Assembly: GCF_002287375.1 (NCBI RefSeq)
Contig: NZ_NPOA01000015.1
Location: 62,001-126,000, forward strand
DNA: 64,000 bases
From: Virgibacillus profundi
Lineage (GTDB): Bacteria > Bacillota > Bacilli > Bacillales > Amphibacillaceae
Direction of reading: 5' to 3'
Shown here piece by piece: positions 16,888-27,064 of the stretch. The notes under the pieces are model-generated. The model ran no database searches. It worked only from the letters and a program-made list of their open reading frames with translations, and was not told where the DNA came from. Each line of letters begins with the position of its first letter. Within the stretch, counting starts at the first letter, position 1. Made by a program: the position numbers and the translations under genes.

Positions 16888-18198
16888 ATGGAATGGGTCG
16901 TTGTTGTATCAGTTTTAGTTATGACAATTCTTAGTTTATTACGTGTGAATGTAATCATCGCAATTATTGCTGCAGCACTTACTGCGGGTTTAATGGCAGG
17001 ACTTTCACTTGTGGATTCCATTGATTTGTTAGTTGCAGGAATGGGAGGACAGGCTAATACAGCATTAAGCTATATTTTACTCGGTGCTTTTGCCGTATCG
17101 ATCAGCTATACAGGAATTACTACGATTCTAGTAAACTATTTAATTCGTGTTCTGACAGGAAAGAAAACAATGATGCTCTTGGCGATTGCGGGTGTGGCGT
17201 GTTTATCACAAAACCTGGTACCTGTGCATATTGCATTTATTCCAATTTTAATTCCACCATTATTAAAGCTTTTTGATAACATGCGTATGGATCGCCGTGC
17301 TGTTGCAACAGCATTAACATTTGGTTTAAAAGCACCATATGTTATGATCCCAGCAGGATTTGGACTTATTTTTCATGAAACAATCGTGTCAGGTATGGAG
17401 GAAAATGGAGTAGCAATAACAACTGGAGAAACAGCTTTGTCTATGTTAATTCCAGGTTCAGGCATGATTGTAGGATTATTTATTGCTATATTTATCACAT
17501 ATCGAAAGGATCGAGATGCTATACTAGGTGCAGGTGGTACAGAAGCAACAATAATTCCATCTGAATCTACAAAAGTTACATTTAATAAAAAGCATATGCT
17601 GACAATTGTTGCCATTGTAGCGGCATTGGTTGTCCAAATAATAACTGGAAATCTAATCGCAGGTGCTTTGACAGGACTTGTATTTATGTTTTTATTCCTT
17701 GTCGTTCCCTTTAAGAAAGGTGACAGTATCGTTTCTGAAGGTGTTGGTATGATGGGTACAATTGCCTTTGTTATGCTTGTTGCATCAGGATTCGGAAATA
17801 TTTTAAAGGAAACGGGAGCAGTTAATGCATTAGTGGAGGTTTCTTCAGGAATATTGGGGGATAATAAAGCGGTTATTGCATTTATCTTATTATTAGTTGG
17901 GTTAATCGTTACATTAGGAATTGGATCCTCGTTTGGGACGATTCCAATAATTGCGGCGCTTTTTGTACCTATTTGTATAGCTGCAGGGTTCTCGCCATTA
18001 GCAACTGCAGCATTAATTGGTACTTCAGGGGCATTGGGAGACGCGGGATCTCCAGCATCTGACAGTACACTCGGACCAACATCCGGCTTGAATGCTGACG
18101 GAAAGCACAATCACATTTGGGATACATGTGTTCCAACTTTTATTCACTATAACATTCCATTATTTATTTTTGGCTGGGTTGCAGCGATTATTTTATAA
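16888..18198 (+). CDS. Na+/H+ antiporter-family (NhaC-like, YuiF-like) transporter
   Basis: The 436-residue polytopic protein has eleven or twelve membrane segments. The C-terminal stretch ALGDAGSPASDSTLGPTSGL is typical of the Na_H_antiporter/NhaC superfamily, and FGLKAPYVMIPAGFGLIFH and LVPVHIAFIPILIPPLL fit the YuiF-like branch, which has also been annotated as an amino-acid transporter. AGAGGGGAAACGGG precedes ATG 16888. It is followed within 56 bp by pdaA on the same strand. The exact ions or substrates are not readable. Confidence 0.85.
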   Translation: MEWVVVVSVLVMTILSLLRVNVIIAIIAAALTAGLMAGLSLVDSIDLLVAGMGGQANTALSYILLGAFAVSISYTGITTILVNYLIRVLTGKKTMMLLAIAGVACLSQNLVPVHIAFIPILIPPLLKLFDNMRMDRRAVATALTFGLKAPYVMIPAGFGLIFHETIVSGMEENGVAITTGETALSMLIPGSGMIVGLFIAIFITYRKDRDAILGAGGTEATIIPSESTKVTFNKKHMLTIVAIVAALVVQIITGNLIAGALTGLVFMFLFLVVPFKKGDSIVSEGVGMMGTIAFVMLVASGFGNILKETGAVNALVEVSSGILGDNKAVIAFILLLVGLIVTLGIGSSFGTIPIIAALFVPICIAAGFSPLATAALIGTSGALGDAGSPASDSTLGPTSGLNADGKHNHIWDTCVPTFIHYNIPLFIFGWVAAIIL

Positions 18199-18253
18199 TC
18201 CGAATAAAATTATAAACGAAAGGAAAAGGTAAGAAGAAAATAGGTGGGTTGTT

Positions 18254-19045
18254 ATGCTGAAAAGAATTGTAGCTGCATCAATCATTGTTTTTCTTACCTT
18301 TTTCATTGGTATTACGAATTTTGAAGCTTCCGGTGGTTATGGCTGGGGATATAAGAAGAATGCGGATCATCAAATCCCGGATGTAGGTAAGTACCGGGAA
18401 ATACTGGATACGTATGGTGCTTATTATGCTGATTTCTCAGGTGAAAAAAATATTTATTTAACCTTTGATAATGGCTATGAACAAGGATATACTGCTGATA
18501 TTCTGGATGTGTTAAAAAAAGAAGGGGTGCCAGCAACCTTTTTCGTAACAGGTCATTATGTCGATAGTGAGCCTGACCTTGTACGAAGAATGGCAGATGA
18601 AGGGCATATTATTGGAAACCATTCCTATCACCATCCTGATTTTTCGATACTTTCAAAGGATGCGATGCAAAAAGAGTTAGAAACATTGGAAGAAGCAGTG
18701 GCAGAGGTATCAAGCCAAAAGGAAATGAAATACTTAAGACCACCGAGAGGGATTTTTAATGAGCAGACATTAAAGTGGGCGAATGACCTGGGACTTATTC
18801 ACATATTTTGGTCATTGGCTTTTATTGACTGGGAGACAAGTAAACAAAAAGGCTGGGAGTACGCATTTGATCAAATTATGGCACAGGTTCATCCAGGAGC
18901 AATTGTATTGCTTCACACGGTATCAGAAGACAATGCAAAAGCACTGCAGAACCTAATTACCGAATTGAAAAAACAAGGATATAGCTTTAAGAGTTTAGAT
19001 GACCTTGTCTTAAAAGACACGTTACCTGAAGGGATATATGGATAA
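18254..19045 (+). CDS. pdaA: Polysaccharide deacetylase PdaA (muramic delta-lactam synthesis)
   Basis: The 263-residue exported protein has a signal peptide and a NodB-type deacetylase domain. Motif 1 is TFDNG rather than TFDDG, a feature of the PdaA group; the metal-binding H-x3-H is in HSYHHPD, and RPPRG and LLHTV complete the catalytic set. PdaA removes acetyl groups from muramic acid so that muramic delta-lactam can form in the spore cortex, which is needed for germination. The gene supports an endospore-forming host. GGTGGG precedes the ATG. Confidence 0.92.
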   Translation: MLKRIVAASIIVFLTFFIGITNFEASGGYGWGYKKNADHQIPDVGKYREILDTYGAYYADFSGEKNIYLTFDNGYEQGYTADILDVLKKEGVPATFFVTGHYVDSEPDLVRRMADEGHIIGNHSYHHPDFSILSKDAMQKELETLEEAVAEVSSQKEMKYLRPPRGIFNEQTLKWANDLGLIHIFWSLAFIDWETSKQKGWEYAFDQIMAQVHPGAIVLLHTVSEDNAKALQNLITELKKQGYSFKSLDDLVLKDTLPEGIYG

Positions 19046-19093
19046 GGAGAGGTTTATCCAGCGTGTAATGTAGCTGGTTAGCCTCTCTTTTTT
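19046..19093 (+). terminator. Terminator of pdaA
   Basis: GGAGAGG and CCAGC pair with GCTGG and GCCTCTC in one stem, followed by six T residues. Confidence 0.8.
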
Positions 19094-19467
19094 CAATTAT
19101 CATCAGATATCTTCCTGGCGTAAATTTTTAACTGTTCAATTAAATTCCTTTGAGCAAAGTCATCACCCACAAATTGTATACCATAGTCAAAGGAAGACCC
19201 TGTCATTTTCTTCCACATAATATCCCCATTGCACGTAAATTCTACTTCATTAAGTTTAAAGGTTAACGCCAATTGTATTGCTTTATTGTCTGTTTCAGGA
19301 ATATTCAGCTCAGAATTCAGACGAAGTCCTTTTATACTTATATCAACGATTTTTGCCTCGCCCCTGGAAGACTGAACCGATTTATTATCAATCCTTACAA
19401 TTTGAAAAGTAGCAGGTTCCGACTCATTAAATTGAAAACGAAATGGTGCTTCTCTTTGATATCTCAC
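19093..19467 (-). CDS. PilZ-domain protein
   Basis: The 124-residue protein is essentially one PilZ domain: an N-terminal arginine-rich RYQREAPFRFQF and a DISIKGLRL segment (D-x-S-x-x-G) form the usual cyclic-di-GMP-binding pair. The first motif is RxxR...R rather than exact RxxxR, so binding is probable but not certain. It probably starts at GTG 19467. No partner is encoded beside it; it is convergent with pdaA. Confidence 0.78.
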   Translation of the reverse strand: MRYQREAPFRFQFNESEPATFQIVRIDNKSVQSSRGEAKIVDISIKGLRLNSELNIPETDNKAIQLALTFKLNEVEFTCNGDIMWKKMTGSSFDYGIQFVGDDFAQRNLIEQLKIYARKISDDN

Positions 19468-19628
19468 TCAACTTTCACCAACTTATTTCAAATAAATTTA
19501 TATATTATAATTGTACCACTTTTTTGAATCTGACTGGAATGGCAATATCTTTCTTTTCTATTTTTTATTTAAAACTTTTAAAATTTTTGCTATACTTAAT
19601 AAATATACTGGCAATAGGAGATGATAGG

Positions 19629-21209
19629 ATGAATAGAGAAGACTTAATTGCTCCGAAAGATTATAATATTGCAATGGAAATGGAACGCTACGCATCAGAT
19701 CCTTCGAGAAAAGCATTGATTTGGCAAAATGAAGCTGGTAATACGAAGGAAATTACATATGCACAATTATTTAAAAATGTTAATAAAATTGGAAACGCCT
19801 TTTTGGACAATGGTTTAAAAAGAGGCGATAAAATACTCGTAATGATACCAAGATTGATCGATGTGTATGAGGTGTATCTGGCAGCATTAAAAACAGGAAT
19901 CATTATCATACCAAGCTCGGAAATGCTGAAATCAAAAGATTTACAGTACCGGGTAACACATGGTGAAGTAAGTGGTATCGTCAGTTATTTCCCTTTTGTG
20001 GATCAATATAAGGAAATTAAAGAATATGATCAACTAAAGAAATTTTCCGTTGGCGAGCCTGCTGATGGTTGGCTATATCTTGATCGTTTGCAAGAGGATG
20101 CATCAGAAGAGCTGCAGGTGGCTGCAACAACACGGGACGACATTGCATTTTTACCTTATACATCCGGTACTACCGGCAATCCAAAGGGTGTTGTACATAC
20201 ACATGGCTGGGGCTTTGCTCATTTACAGACAGCACCTGAAAATTGGTTATGCATAAATGAAGGGGATAAGGTCTGGGCGACAGCTGGACCTGGCTGGCAA
20301 AAATGGATTTGGAGTCCATTCTTGTCTGTTCTCGGTACAGGGGCAACTGGATTTATTTATGACGGTAAGTTTGATCCAAAAACCTATTTAAGTCTCCTAC
20401 AAAATTATGATATAAATGTATTATGCTGTACACCAACAGAATATCGGATTATGGCAAAAGTGGATAATTTGGATGATTATCAGCTGCCGGCCCTTCATAG
20501 TGCGGTTTCTGCCGGAGAACCATTGAATGTGGAAGTTATCGATACATTCCGTAAACATTATGACATTACTGTACGTGATGGCTATGGTCAAACCGAAAAT
20601 ACATTACTGCTTGGGATTATGAAGGATATGGAAGTGAAACCTGGTTCCATGGGAAAACCGACTCCGGGAAATGAAGTAGAGATTATCGATGAATTTGGCG
20701 AGCCTGTAGCTGCAAATGAAATTGGTGATATTGCACTGAAACTAGGAAGTCCTGCATTATTTAGAGAGTATTATAAAGACATGGAACGAACCAAAATGTC
20801 TCAGCGCGGCGAATATTATGTGACAGGTGACCAGGCATATAAGGATGAAGAAGGTTACTTCTGGTTTGAAGGCCGCAGTGATGACATCATTATCAGTTCA
20901 GGATATACGATTGGACCATTTGAAGTAGAAGATGCGTTGGTCAAGCATCCCTATGTTCAGGAATGTGCCGTTGTCGCAAGTCCAGATGAAGTACGTGGTA
21001 GTATTGTAAAAGCATTTATTGTCGTCCGCAACGGTGTAGATACGGTGAATCCTGATTTGGTCAAAGAACTGCAGGATCATGTTAAAGAATTAACCGCACC
21101 ATATAAATATCCGAGGAAAATTGAGTTTTTGGAGGAGCTTCCGAAAACTACGTCTGGAAAGATCAGGCGTGTGGAACTCAGGAATAAGGAGAAGGCAGCA
21201 GCTAAATAA
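19629..21209 (+). CDS. AMP-forming acyl-CoA synthetase (MbcS/YtcI-like)
   Basis: The 526-residue adenylating enzyme has the P-loop TSGTTGNPKGVVHTHG, DGYGQTE, YVTGDQ, the hinge GRSDDIIISSGYTIGPFEVE and the catalytic C-terminal lysine in KTTSGKIRR. It activates a carboxylic acid to acyl-AMP and then acyl-CoA; the medium- or branched-chain acyl-CoA synthetase group (MbcS, YtcI) is my best match, from sequence style only. Start is ATG 19629 with GGAG 8 nt upstream; the frame extends to 19443 but that part overlaps the divergent pilZ gene. Confidence 0.85.
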   Translation: MNREDLIAPKDYNIAMEMERYASDPSRKALIWQNEAGNTKEITYAQLFKNVNKIGNAFLDNGLKRGDKILVMIPRLIDVYEVYLAALKTGIIIIPSSEMLKSKDLQYRVTHGEVSGIVSYFPFVDQYKEIKEYDQLKKFSVGEPADGWLYLDRLQEDASEELQVAATTRDDIAFLPYTSGTTGNPKGVVHTHGWGFAHLQTAPENWLCINEGDKVWATAGPGWQKWIWSPFLSVLGTGATGFIYDGKFDPKTYLSLLQNYDINVLCCTPTEYRIMAKVDNLDDYQLPALHSAVSAGEPLNVEVIDTFRKHYDITVRDGYGQTENTLLLGIMKDMEVKPGSMGKPTPGNEVEIIDEFGEPVAANEIGDIALKLGSPALFREYYKDMERTKMSQRGEYYVTGDQAYKDEEGYFWFEGRSDDIIISSGYTIGPFEVEDALVKHPYVQECAVVASPDEVRGSIVKAFIVVRNGVDTVNPDLVKELQDHVKELTAPYKYPRKIEFLEELPKTTSGKIRRVELRNKEKAAAK

Positions 21210-21218
21210 TTAATAATC

Positions 21219-21251
21219 AGGTGAGAGTCTATAGTAGTGACTCTCACCTGC
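21219..21251 (+). terminator. Terminator of the acyl-CoA synthetase gene
   Basis: A 12-bp stem CAGGTGAGAGTC / GACTCTCACCTG lies just after the stop codon; the downstream T tract is weak. Confidence 0.75.
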
Positions 21252-21281
21252 CATTAAATTCTAATTACCGCTAATCCGCAC

Positions 21282-22046
21282 TCATCTCAAGTCCTCTTTC
21301 ACTTTATATCTAACGGCAATGTAGGAAAATATCAGCATAAAAATAATTGCCACACTAGCTACGTGAATGACATCATTCATGTTATTGAAATCTTTTGTAC
21401 TGACAATCGTGTTCACCAGCAAATAGGAAGAAAGATTTATATTACCAACAAGAGATTCCAATGCACCAACAACCATCCCAGGGACATTTAACGCAAGGAC
21501 TACCCCTATAACTAAGCTAGTAATCATGCTTCTACTGACAATCGAAATAAACAGAACCAAAATTGAAAATGCCCAATGGAGTAAAAACTGACCGACAAGC
21601 AATTTTACAAAATAACCCCAATCGCCAATAGCTGCATTATTGAAGAAAATGGTTCTTCCGATCAGATCAGAAATAACCATTGTTACTAACATGAGCAATG
21701 TAAACATGCCTAGAATAAGAATTTTTGAAATGACGGAATACATCCGTGCGTTATTCATGGATATATAATTTTTGTAAAAGCCGGAGTTATATTCACTCAT
21801 ATAGAAATAAACACTGAATACCGTAACATACATCAGCACCCATGATGGTGTTTGAGACAGTACTAATTGGATAAAATCACTGGCATTCATTGAGCTAACT
21901 GAAGTGCCGCCTTGTTCCATAGGTTGCTCATATTGTTTCATCATAAATATACCGAATATTTCAAAGGCTGAGAAGATCACCAGCAATAGATACATGATTT
22001 TATTATTTTTAAAGCGATGAAGGTCCATCTTGAAGAGATTAATCAT
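21282..22046 (-). CDS. ABC-2-type transporter permease, lantibiotic-immunity-like
   Basis: The 254-residue protein has six hydrophobic segments typical of the ABC-2 permeases found in lantibiotic self-protection (LanEG-type) and related peptide-resistance transporters. Start is ATG 22046, with GAGGGTGAT upstream; the frame overlaps the 3' end of the ATPase gene by 8 bp, implying translational coupling. The order on the minus strand is kinase, regulator, ATPase, permease, all pointing to one regulated detoxification unit. The substrate is not known. Confidence 0.82.
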   Translation of the reverse strand: MINLFKMDLHRFKNNKIMYLLLVIFSAFEIFGIFMMKQYEQPMEQGGTSVSSMNASDFIQLVLSQTPSWVLMYVTVFSVYFYMSEYNSGFYKNYISMNNARMYSVISKILILGMFTLLMLVTMVISDLIGRTIFFNNAAIGDWGYFVKLLVGQFLLHWAFSILVLFISIVSRSMITSLVIGVVLALNVPGMVVGALESLVGNINLSSYLLVNTIVSTKDFNNMNDVIHVASVAIIFMLIFSYIAVRYKVKEDLR

Positions 22047-22965
22047 GGGAATCACCCTCTGCTCTGGTCCGCTTCAAAAAATATTGTTCCAAACTCTGTT
22101 TATGCTTCATGATCGACTGAACAGAAACACCGTTTTCAACTAAAACCTTTGTTATTTGATGGTTTTCAACATGTGTATCATATACATATAATGTTCGATC
22201 ACTAATCACCTTGTAATTATTGATATTCAGGTGTTCTTCCAGAATGGGAATGGCCAAACTTGCTTTGTCCACTTCTACCTCAATTCGAACCTCGCATTTA
22301 AGCAGCAGTTCTTCTTTAGAATTAATCTCGATAATCTCTCCATGATGAAGAATCGCATATTTTGTCGCTACTTTCGACAGCTCCTCCAGGATATGGCTGG
22401 AAATAATGATGGTCATTCCCGTTTTATTCAGTTCCAGAATCAACTTTCTGACCTCGGAAATGCCCTGTGGATCCAAACCATTGATCGGTTCATCCAAAAT
22501 TAAAACATCCGGGCTTCCCATCAACGCAATGGCAATCCCAAGTCGTTGCTTCATCCCCATGGAATAATTTTTGACCTTGGTCTTGTTTGATCCATCCAGC
22601 CCGACAAGTTTCAGCAGTTCGTTAATATGCTTGCTTCGGTCCTTCAGTCCATAAGAAATTGCCATCAAATCCAAATTTTCATATGCGGAATAATGGGGAA
22701 ACAACCCTGGATCCTCAATCAGCAAGCCCATTCTTTCAAAATAAGCATGGTTTTCCCCCACTGCATGATCAAATAAATGAATTTCTCCAGATGACGGATA
22801 CATTAATCCCCCGATCATCTTCAGCAAGGTGGACTTTCCCGCTCCATTTTGTCCAATCAAACCGAAAATCTCGCCCTTCACTATTTTGAGATCCGCTTTA
22901 TGGACTACTTCTTTCGATTTGAACTGTTTGGTTAGCTGGCTAATTTCAATAATTGCTCCTGTCAT
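22039..22965 (-). CDS. ABC transporter ATP-binding protein, lantibiotic-immunity-like
   Basis: The 308-residue ATPase has Walker A GQNGAGKSTL, the Q-loop segment EDPGLFPHYSAYENL, signature YSMGMKQRLGIA, Walker B LILDEPINGLD and the switch His in ISSHILEEL. A ~80-residue C-terminal extension is usual for peptide-antibiotic exporters. AGGAGGTG precedes ATG 22965. The promoter region between this gene and the response regulator carries an 11-bp-period direct repeat that may bind that regulator. Confidence 0.88.
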   Translation of the reverse strand: MTGAIIEISQLTKQFKSKEVVHKADLKIVKGEIFGLIGQNGAGKSTLLKMIGGLMYPSSGEIHLFDHAVGENHAYFERMGLLIEDPGLFPHYSAYENLDLMAISYGLKDRSKHINELLKLVGLDGSNKTKVKNYSMGMKQRLGIAIALMGSPDVLILDEPINGLDPQGISEVRKLILELNKTGMTIIISSHILEELSKVATKYAILHHGEIIEINSKEELLLKCEVRIEVEVDKASLAIPILEEHLNINNYKVISDRTLYVYDTHVENHQITKVLVENGVSVQSIMKHKQSLEQYFLKRTRAEGDSHD

Positions 22966-23016
22966 ATTCGGCACCTCCTCTTACACATTAGGATAAATAA
23001 AAGAAGCTAATACATC

Positions 23017-23035
23017 GTCAAGAAAAGGTTAAGAA
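23017..23035 (-). promoter_or_regulatory. Candidate response-regulator direct repeat upstream of the ABC genes
   Basis: On the minus strand TTCTTAAC (23035-23028) and TTCTTGAC (23024-23017) form a direct repeat with 11-bp period. The downstream half contains TTGAC, which could be a -35. OmpR-family regulators of lantibiotic systems bind such direct repeats; function here is inferred. Confidence 0.45.
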
Positions 23036-23049
23036 AGTTCAAAGAAATA

Positions 23050-23745
23050 TTAGGTACTCAACCTGAAGCCAATTCCCCAAACCGTGTCGATATAAGTCTC
23101 TTCGGTATGAATTCTAATTTTATTTCTGATATTACTAATGTGAACAGTGATTGTCTTGTCTTCTCCTATATATAGATCATCCCATGCAAGCTCGTACAGA
23201 TCCTGCTTCGTAAACACCCTGGTAGGATTTTTCACCAACAGTTCAATAATTTTGTATTCCTGTCTTGTAAGATTCAACTCAGCATTATTAACTCTAACAC
23301 TCCTTGTCTCGCTTTCCAGAAGTAAATTTTTATGCCTGTATGGAGTAACGGATTCGGTTTTGGCATTTCTTTTTAATTGCACATTGATCCTGGCAAGCAA
23401 TTCTTCAACTTCGAACGGCTTCGTGACATAATCGTCGGCTCCCAATTCGAATAAGTTTAATTTATGATCCAGTTTTTCCTTGGCCGACAATACAATAACC
23501 GGTGTATCGAACTTTAATTCTTTCCTTAATTCATACATAAAGTCTTCACCTGATAGACCAGGTAGCATTAGATCCAAGATAATGAGTTCATACACATAAC
23601 GAGTAACATTCATTTTTCCTTCGCTACCAGAATACGCTTGCGTGCACACATAGTTCTCTTTTCGTAACACGTCATAAATAATGTTGTTGATATGCTCATC
23701 ATCCTCGATAATCAGAATACTAGGCTGATTCATCTCATCGCACAT
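23050..23745 (-). CDS. OmpR-family response regulator of the lantibiotic-type two-component system
   Basis: The 231-residue regulator has a receiver domain with acidic pocket (IIEDDEH), phospho-acceptor Asp in LIILDLMLPG, the conserved Lys in VLSAKEKLDHK, and a C-terminal winged-helix domain (ELNLTRQEYKIIELLVKN...VHISNIRNKI...GIGFRLS). I choose start 23745 because GGGG lies 7 nt upstream; it overlaps the kinase gene by 11 bp. It probably activates the downstream ABC transporter genes. Confidence 0.86.
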   Translation of the reverse strand: MCDEMNQPSILIIEDDEHINNIIYDVLRKENYVCTQAYSGSEGKMNVTRYVYELIILDLMLPGLSGEDFMYELRKELKFDTPVIVLSAKEKLDHKLNLFELGADDYVTKPFEVEELLARINVQLKRNAKTESVTPYRHKNLLLESETRSVRVNNAELNLTRQEYKIIELLVKNPTRVFTKQDLYELAWDDLYIGEDKTITVHISNIRNKIRIHTEETYIDTVWGIGFRLST

Positions 23746-24655
23746 CTTCATTCCCCTTTTCTGTTTTGATCAAAGCCACACTGATGCAAAATTGGTTACC
23801 CTTTAAGTCAGCATGAACAGAACCGTTCATTTTATCGATAAGAGACTTTACGATAGAAAGCCCCAATCCTGTAGAATGGTTGGTACGTGATGGGTCTTCC
23901 TTGTAAAAACGGGTGAATATTTTATCAAAGTTGATTAATTGGCTCTGCTTGAGCAAATTGGTAAAGTGAAACAAAACCTCATTTTCTTTCTCTTCATAAC
24001 GAATAGTTAAAACGCCTTTTCCATGCAAAAAGTAATTTCTTATAATGTTTTCGTACACCCTTTCCAATGCACTCTCATTTCCCCTAATATAAATGGAAGA
24101 TTCCGGGAGATTGAGGTTCGGTTCATCACCATTTCGTGAAAATGCTTCGATAAATGAGAACAGACACCTTTTCAGCACATTCATAATATCAATCGGTTCC
24201 AGTTCCAAACTATAATCCGGGTTTTGCAACTTCGTATACAGAAACAACTCATCCACAAGCGTGTTAATCTGTTTTATTCTAGTCTCGGCCATCACGACAT
24301 ACTGCGTTTTTTCTTTAAAGTCTTCGGAGCGTTTTGCCAGTTGAAGATAACCGTCAAGTGATGTAATAGGAGTTCGTATGTCATGGGACAGGCTAACGAT
24401 TGTTGCATTGATTTCTTCACTTTTTTTAATAAATTCCTGGTTCAGTTCTCTTTGATTACGAAGCAGCGTATTGCACAAATCAATCAATCGAGAAATTTCC
24501 TTTGGCTTGATTTGTGTTTGAATAAATTTAAAAGAATTATGCTTTGAAATAAAAGACAATTGATTTCCAATATCCCTTATCTGTTTCCTGTAGTACATTA
24601 TGTAAACGGTTTGGATTATAAATGCAGCTGCTAACAGTAGTAAGGCGACAAGCAT
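23735..24655 (-). CDS. Sensor histidine kinase of the lantibiotic-type system
   Basis: The 306-residue kinase has a single N-terminal membrane helix (MLVALLLLAAAFIIQTVYIM), no extracellular domain, an H-box SLSHDIRTPITSL and a catalytic domain ending in STGLGLSIVKSLIDKM. The usual DxGxG box is not seen; HFTNLLKQ stands in its place, a pattern I know from kinases next to lantibiotic-immunity transporters. AAAGGAAGTG lies 5 nt before the ATG. With no sensor domain, it may rely on the partner transporter for stimulus detection (inference). Confidence 0.85.
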   Translation of the reverse strand: MLVALLLLAAAFIIQTVYIMYYRKQIRDIGNQLSFISKHNSFKFIQTQIKPKEISRLIDLCNTLLRNQRELNQEFIKKSEEINATIVSLSHDIRTPITSLDGYLQLAKRSEDFKEKTQYVVMAETRIKQINTLVDELFLYTKLQNPDYSLELEPIDIMNVLKRCLFSFIEAFSRNGDEPNLNLPESSIYIRGNESALERVYENIIRNYFLHGKGVLTIRYEEKENEVLFHFTNLLKQSQLINFDKIFTRFYKEDPSRTNHSTGLGLSIVKSLIDKMNGSVHADLKGNQFCISVALIKTEKGNEDVR

Positions 24656-24803
24656 TTGTTCACTTCCTTTCTATCCTAAATAGTAAGGGTTTAGCTTTTT
24701 ATATAAAAGTTCAATAAATTCAGTTTACACTGAACTACTTCATTAAGTAAGTTCTAACCCACAAAAATATTTAGCTTTTTTTAAACTTTTTTGATCAAAA
24801 CAC

Positions 24804-24832
24804 TTGAAAGTCAAAATAGGTCAGAGTATAAT
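24804..24832 (+). promoter_or_regulatory. Sigma-A promoter of clpE
   Basis: TTGAAA (24804-24809) and TATAAT (24827-24832) are separated by exactly 17 bp. The first CtsR box overlaps the spacer. Confidence 0.85.
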
Positions 24833-24860
24833 AAAATTTGTAAGGTCAAAGATAGTCAAA
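24808..24860 (+). promoter_or_regulatory. Two CtsR operators in the clpE promoter
   Basis: AAGTCAAAATAGGTCAGA (24808-24825) and AGGTCAAAGATAGTCAAA (24843-24860) match the CtsR heptad direct repeat RGTCAAANANRGTCAAA, the second perfectly. A further palindrome TCAAAGT-N3-ACTTTGA (24856-24872) extends the second site. CtsR represses clp genes at normal temperature, so clpE should be heat- and protein-stress-induced. Confidence 0.88.
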
Positions 24861-24911
24861 GTCAGACTTTGATTAATTAATATATTTGAAAAATTCAAGG
24901 AGGAATGGAAA

Positions 24912-27053
24912 ATGCAATGTCAAAATTGTAAAGTAAATCCAGCAAATATTAATATGGCAATGCAAATGAATAATGAAAAGGTTCAAATGCATCTTTGTAA
25001 TGATTGCTTTCAGGAAATTCAGGGTAAAATGATGAATTCAAATGACTTTTTCTCAAATTCACCATTCGACAATGGTAATGAGGCATTCTCTAATAACTTT
25101 TTCCAAGGGAATGGATCCAATAAAGCAACAACCAAAACAAAACAAAAACAAGGGAACAATGGAAATGGTTTAATCGACCAATTAGCGAAAAATGTTACAG
25201 GTGCAGCAAGAGCAGGGTTAATTGATCCTGTAATCGGCCGTGATCATGAAGTAAAACGTGTTATTGAAACATTAAATAGAAGAAACAAAAACAACCCGGT
25301 ATTAATTGGTGAACCTGGTGTAGGTAAAACGGCAATTGCGGAAGGACTAGCTGTTAAAATAACAGAAGGCGATGTTCCTGCAAAATTGATGAACAAAGAA
25401 TTATATCTTCTGGATGTCGCATCATTAGTTGCGAACACAGGTATTCGCGGACAATTTGAAGAACGTATGAAACAATTGATTCAGGAATTGCAGGAACGTC
25501 AGGATGTCATTCTATTTGTGGACGAGATCCATCTGTTGGTCGGTGCAGGATCTGCAGAAGGCTCGCAAATGGATGCAGGAAACATTTTAAAACCAGCACT
25601 TGCACGTGGTGAATTACAATTAATTGGTGCAACAACATTGAAGGAATACCGTCAAATTGAAAAGGATGCGGCACTAGAGCGACGCCTGCAGCCGATTATT
25701 GTTAAAGAGCCAACTGCTGAAGAAGCAGTGCAAATATTAAATGGTATTAAAGATCGTTATGAAAAATTCCATGAGGTACGTTACTCTGATGAGGCAATTC
25801 ATGCTTTTGTAACACTTTCAAGCCGCTATATCCAGGATAGATTCCTGCCGGATAAAGCAATTGACCTGATGGATGAAGTTGGGTCACGCCTGAATTTAGC
25901 CAATGCAGTAAAAGATTCCAGCTCCATTAATCAGCGCCTGGAAGAAATTATTAAAGAAAAAGAGGCAGCTGCGGAAAAAGAGGATTATGAAAGAGCAGCG
26001 AATCTTCGCTATCAGGAGATCCAGCTGCAAAAACAACTGGAAGCAGCAAAAGGTGAAGAACAGGTGATTGATGTAGATATTACTGACATTCAGTTGCTTG
26101 TGGAAGAAAAAACCGGTATACCAGTAACAAAACTTCAAACAGATGAACAGGAAAAAATGAAAAATATTGCTGAAAGCTTAAGTGCAAAAGTAATCGGTCA
26201 GGATCAGGCGGTTGATAAAGTTGCAAAAGCAATCCGACGCAGCCGTGCAGGATTAAAATCAAAATACCGTCCAATTGGCTCCTTCCTGTTTGTAGGACCT
26301 ACTGGTGTTGGTAAAACGGAGTTAACGAAAGCACTTGCGGAAGAATTATTTGGTTCTCGTGAATCAATGATTCGTCTGGATATGAGTGAATATATGGAAA
26401 AACACGCGGTGTCTAAAATAATCGGTTCACCTCCTGGATATGTTGGACATGAAGAAGCTGGTCAGTTAACAGAGCGTGTGCGCCATAACCCATATTCAAT
26501 TATTTTGCTTGATGAAATTGAAAAAGCACACCCAGATGTACAAAATATGTTCCTGCAAATTATGGAGGATGGACATCTGACAGACTCTCATGGCAGAACA
26601 GTAAGCTTTAAAGAAACGGTAATCATCATGACAAGTAACGCAGGAACAGGTGTGAAACCGATAAATGTTGGATTCAATAGTGAAGCACATGAATCAGTAG
26701 CAACATTGGAAAACCTTGCAGCATATTTCAAACCGGAATTCCTAAACCGTTTTGATGCCATCATTAATTTCAATGAACTGTCTGAAGAAAACTTACTTGA
26801 AATCGTAGACCTTATGCTTGAAGAATTACAAAACACCATTGAAGAAAATAATATAAACATTACCATTTCGGATGCAGCAAAAGATGAATTAGTACGACTT
26901 GGCTATGACAAGCGTTTTGGTGCAAGACCTTTACGCAGAGTTATTCAGGATAAAATCGAGAATCAGCTAACAGATCTGATTTTAGAGGAAGACGCAGTGG
27001 AAAAGGTTCATGTAGATGTTGTAGAAGATGAAATAGTTGTGCAAAAAGCATAA
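24912..27053 (+). CDS. clpE: ATP-dependent Clp protease ATPase subunit ClpE
   Basis: The 713-residue class III AAA+ unfoldase begins with the ClpE zinc finger (C3-x2-C6 and C29-x2-C32). It has two ATPase modules, with Walker A sequences GEPGVGKTA and GPTGVGKTE and Walker B VDEIH and LDEIE, and a UVR-type coiled coil between them ([19 protein letters not shown]). It delivers misfolded proteins to ClpP during heat stress. The length and zinc finger separate it from ClpC, which has an N-terminal repeat domain. CtsR boxes in the promoter agree with known clpE control. Confidence 0.95.
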   Translation: MQCQNCKVNPANINMAMQMNNEKVQMHLCNDCFQEIQGKMMNSNDFFSNSPFDNGNEAFSNNFFQGNGSNKATTKTKQKQGNNGNGLIDQLAKNVTGAARAGLIDPVIGRDHEVKRVIETLNRRNKNNPVLIGEPGVGKTAIAEGLAVKITEGDVPAKLMNKELYLLDVASLVANTGIRGQFEERMKQLIQELQERQDVILFVDEIHLLVGAGSAEGSQMDAGNILKPALARGELQLIGATTLKEYRQIEKDAALERRLQPIIVKEPTAEEAVQILNGIKDRYEKFHEVRYSDEAIHAFVTLSSRYIQDRFLPDKAIDLMDEVGSRLNLANAVKDSSSINQRLEEIIKEKEAAAEKEDYERAANLRYQEIQLQKQLEAAKGEEQVIDVDITDIQLLVEEKTGIPVTKLQTDEQEKMKNIAESLSAKVIGQDQAVDKVAKAIRRSRAGLKSKYRPIGSFLFVGPTGVGKTELTKALAEELFGSRESMIRLDMSEYMEKHAVSKIIGSPPGYVGHEEAGQLTERVRHNPYSIILLDEIEKAHPDVQNMFLQIMEDGHLTDSHGRTVSFKETVIIMTSNAGTGVKPINVGFNSEAHESVATLENLAAYFKPEFLNRFDAIINFNELSEENLLEIVDLMLEELQNTIEENNINITISDAAKDELVRLGYDKRFGARPLRRVIQDKIENQLTDLILEEDAVEKVHVDVVEDEIVVQKA

Positions 27054-27064
27054 AGTATATGATG

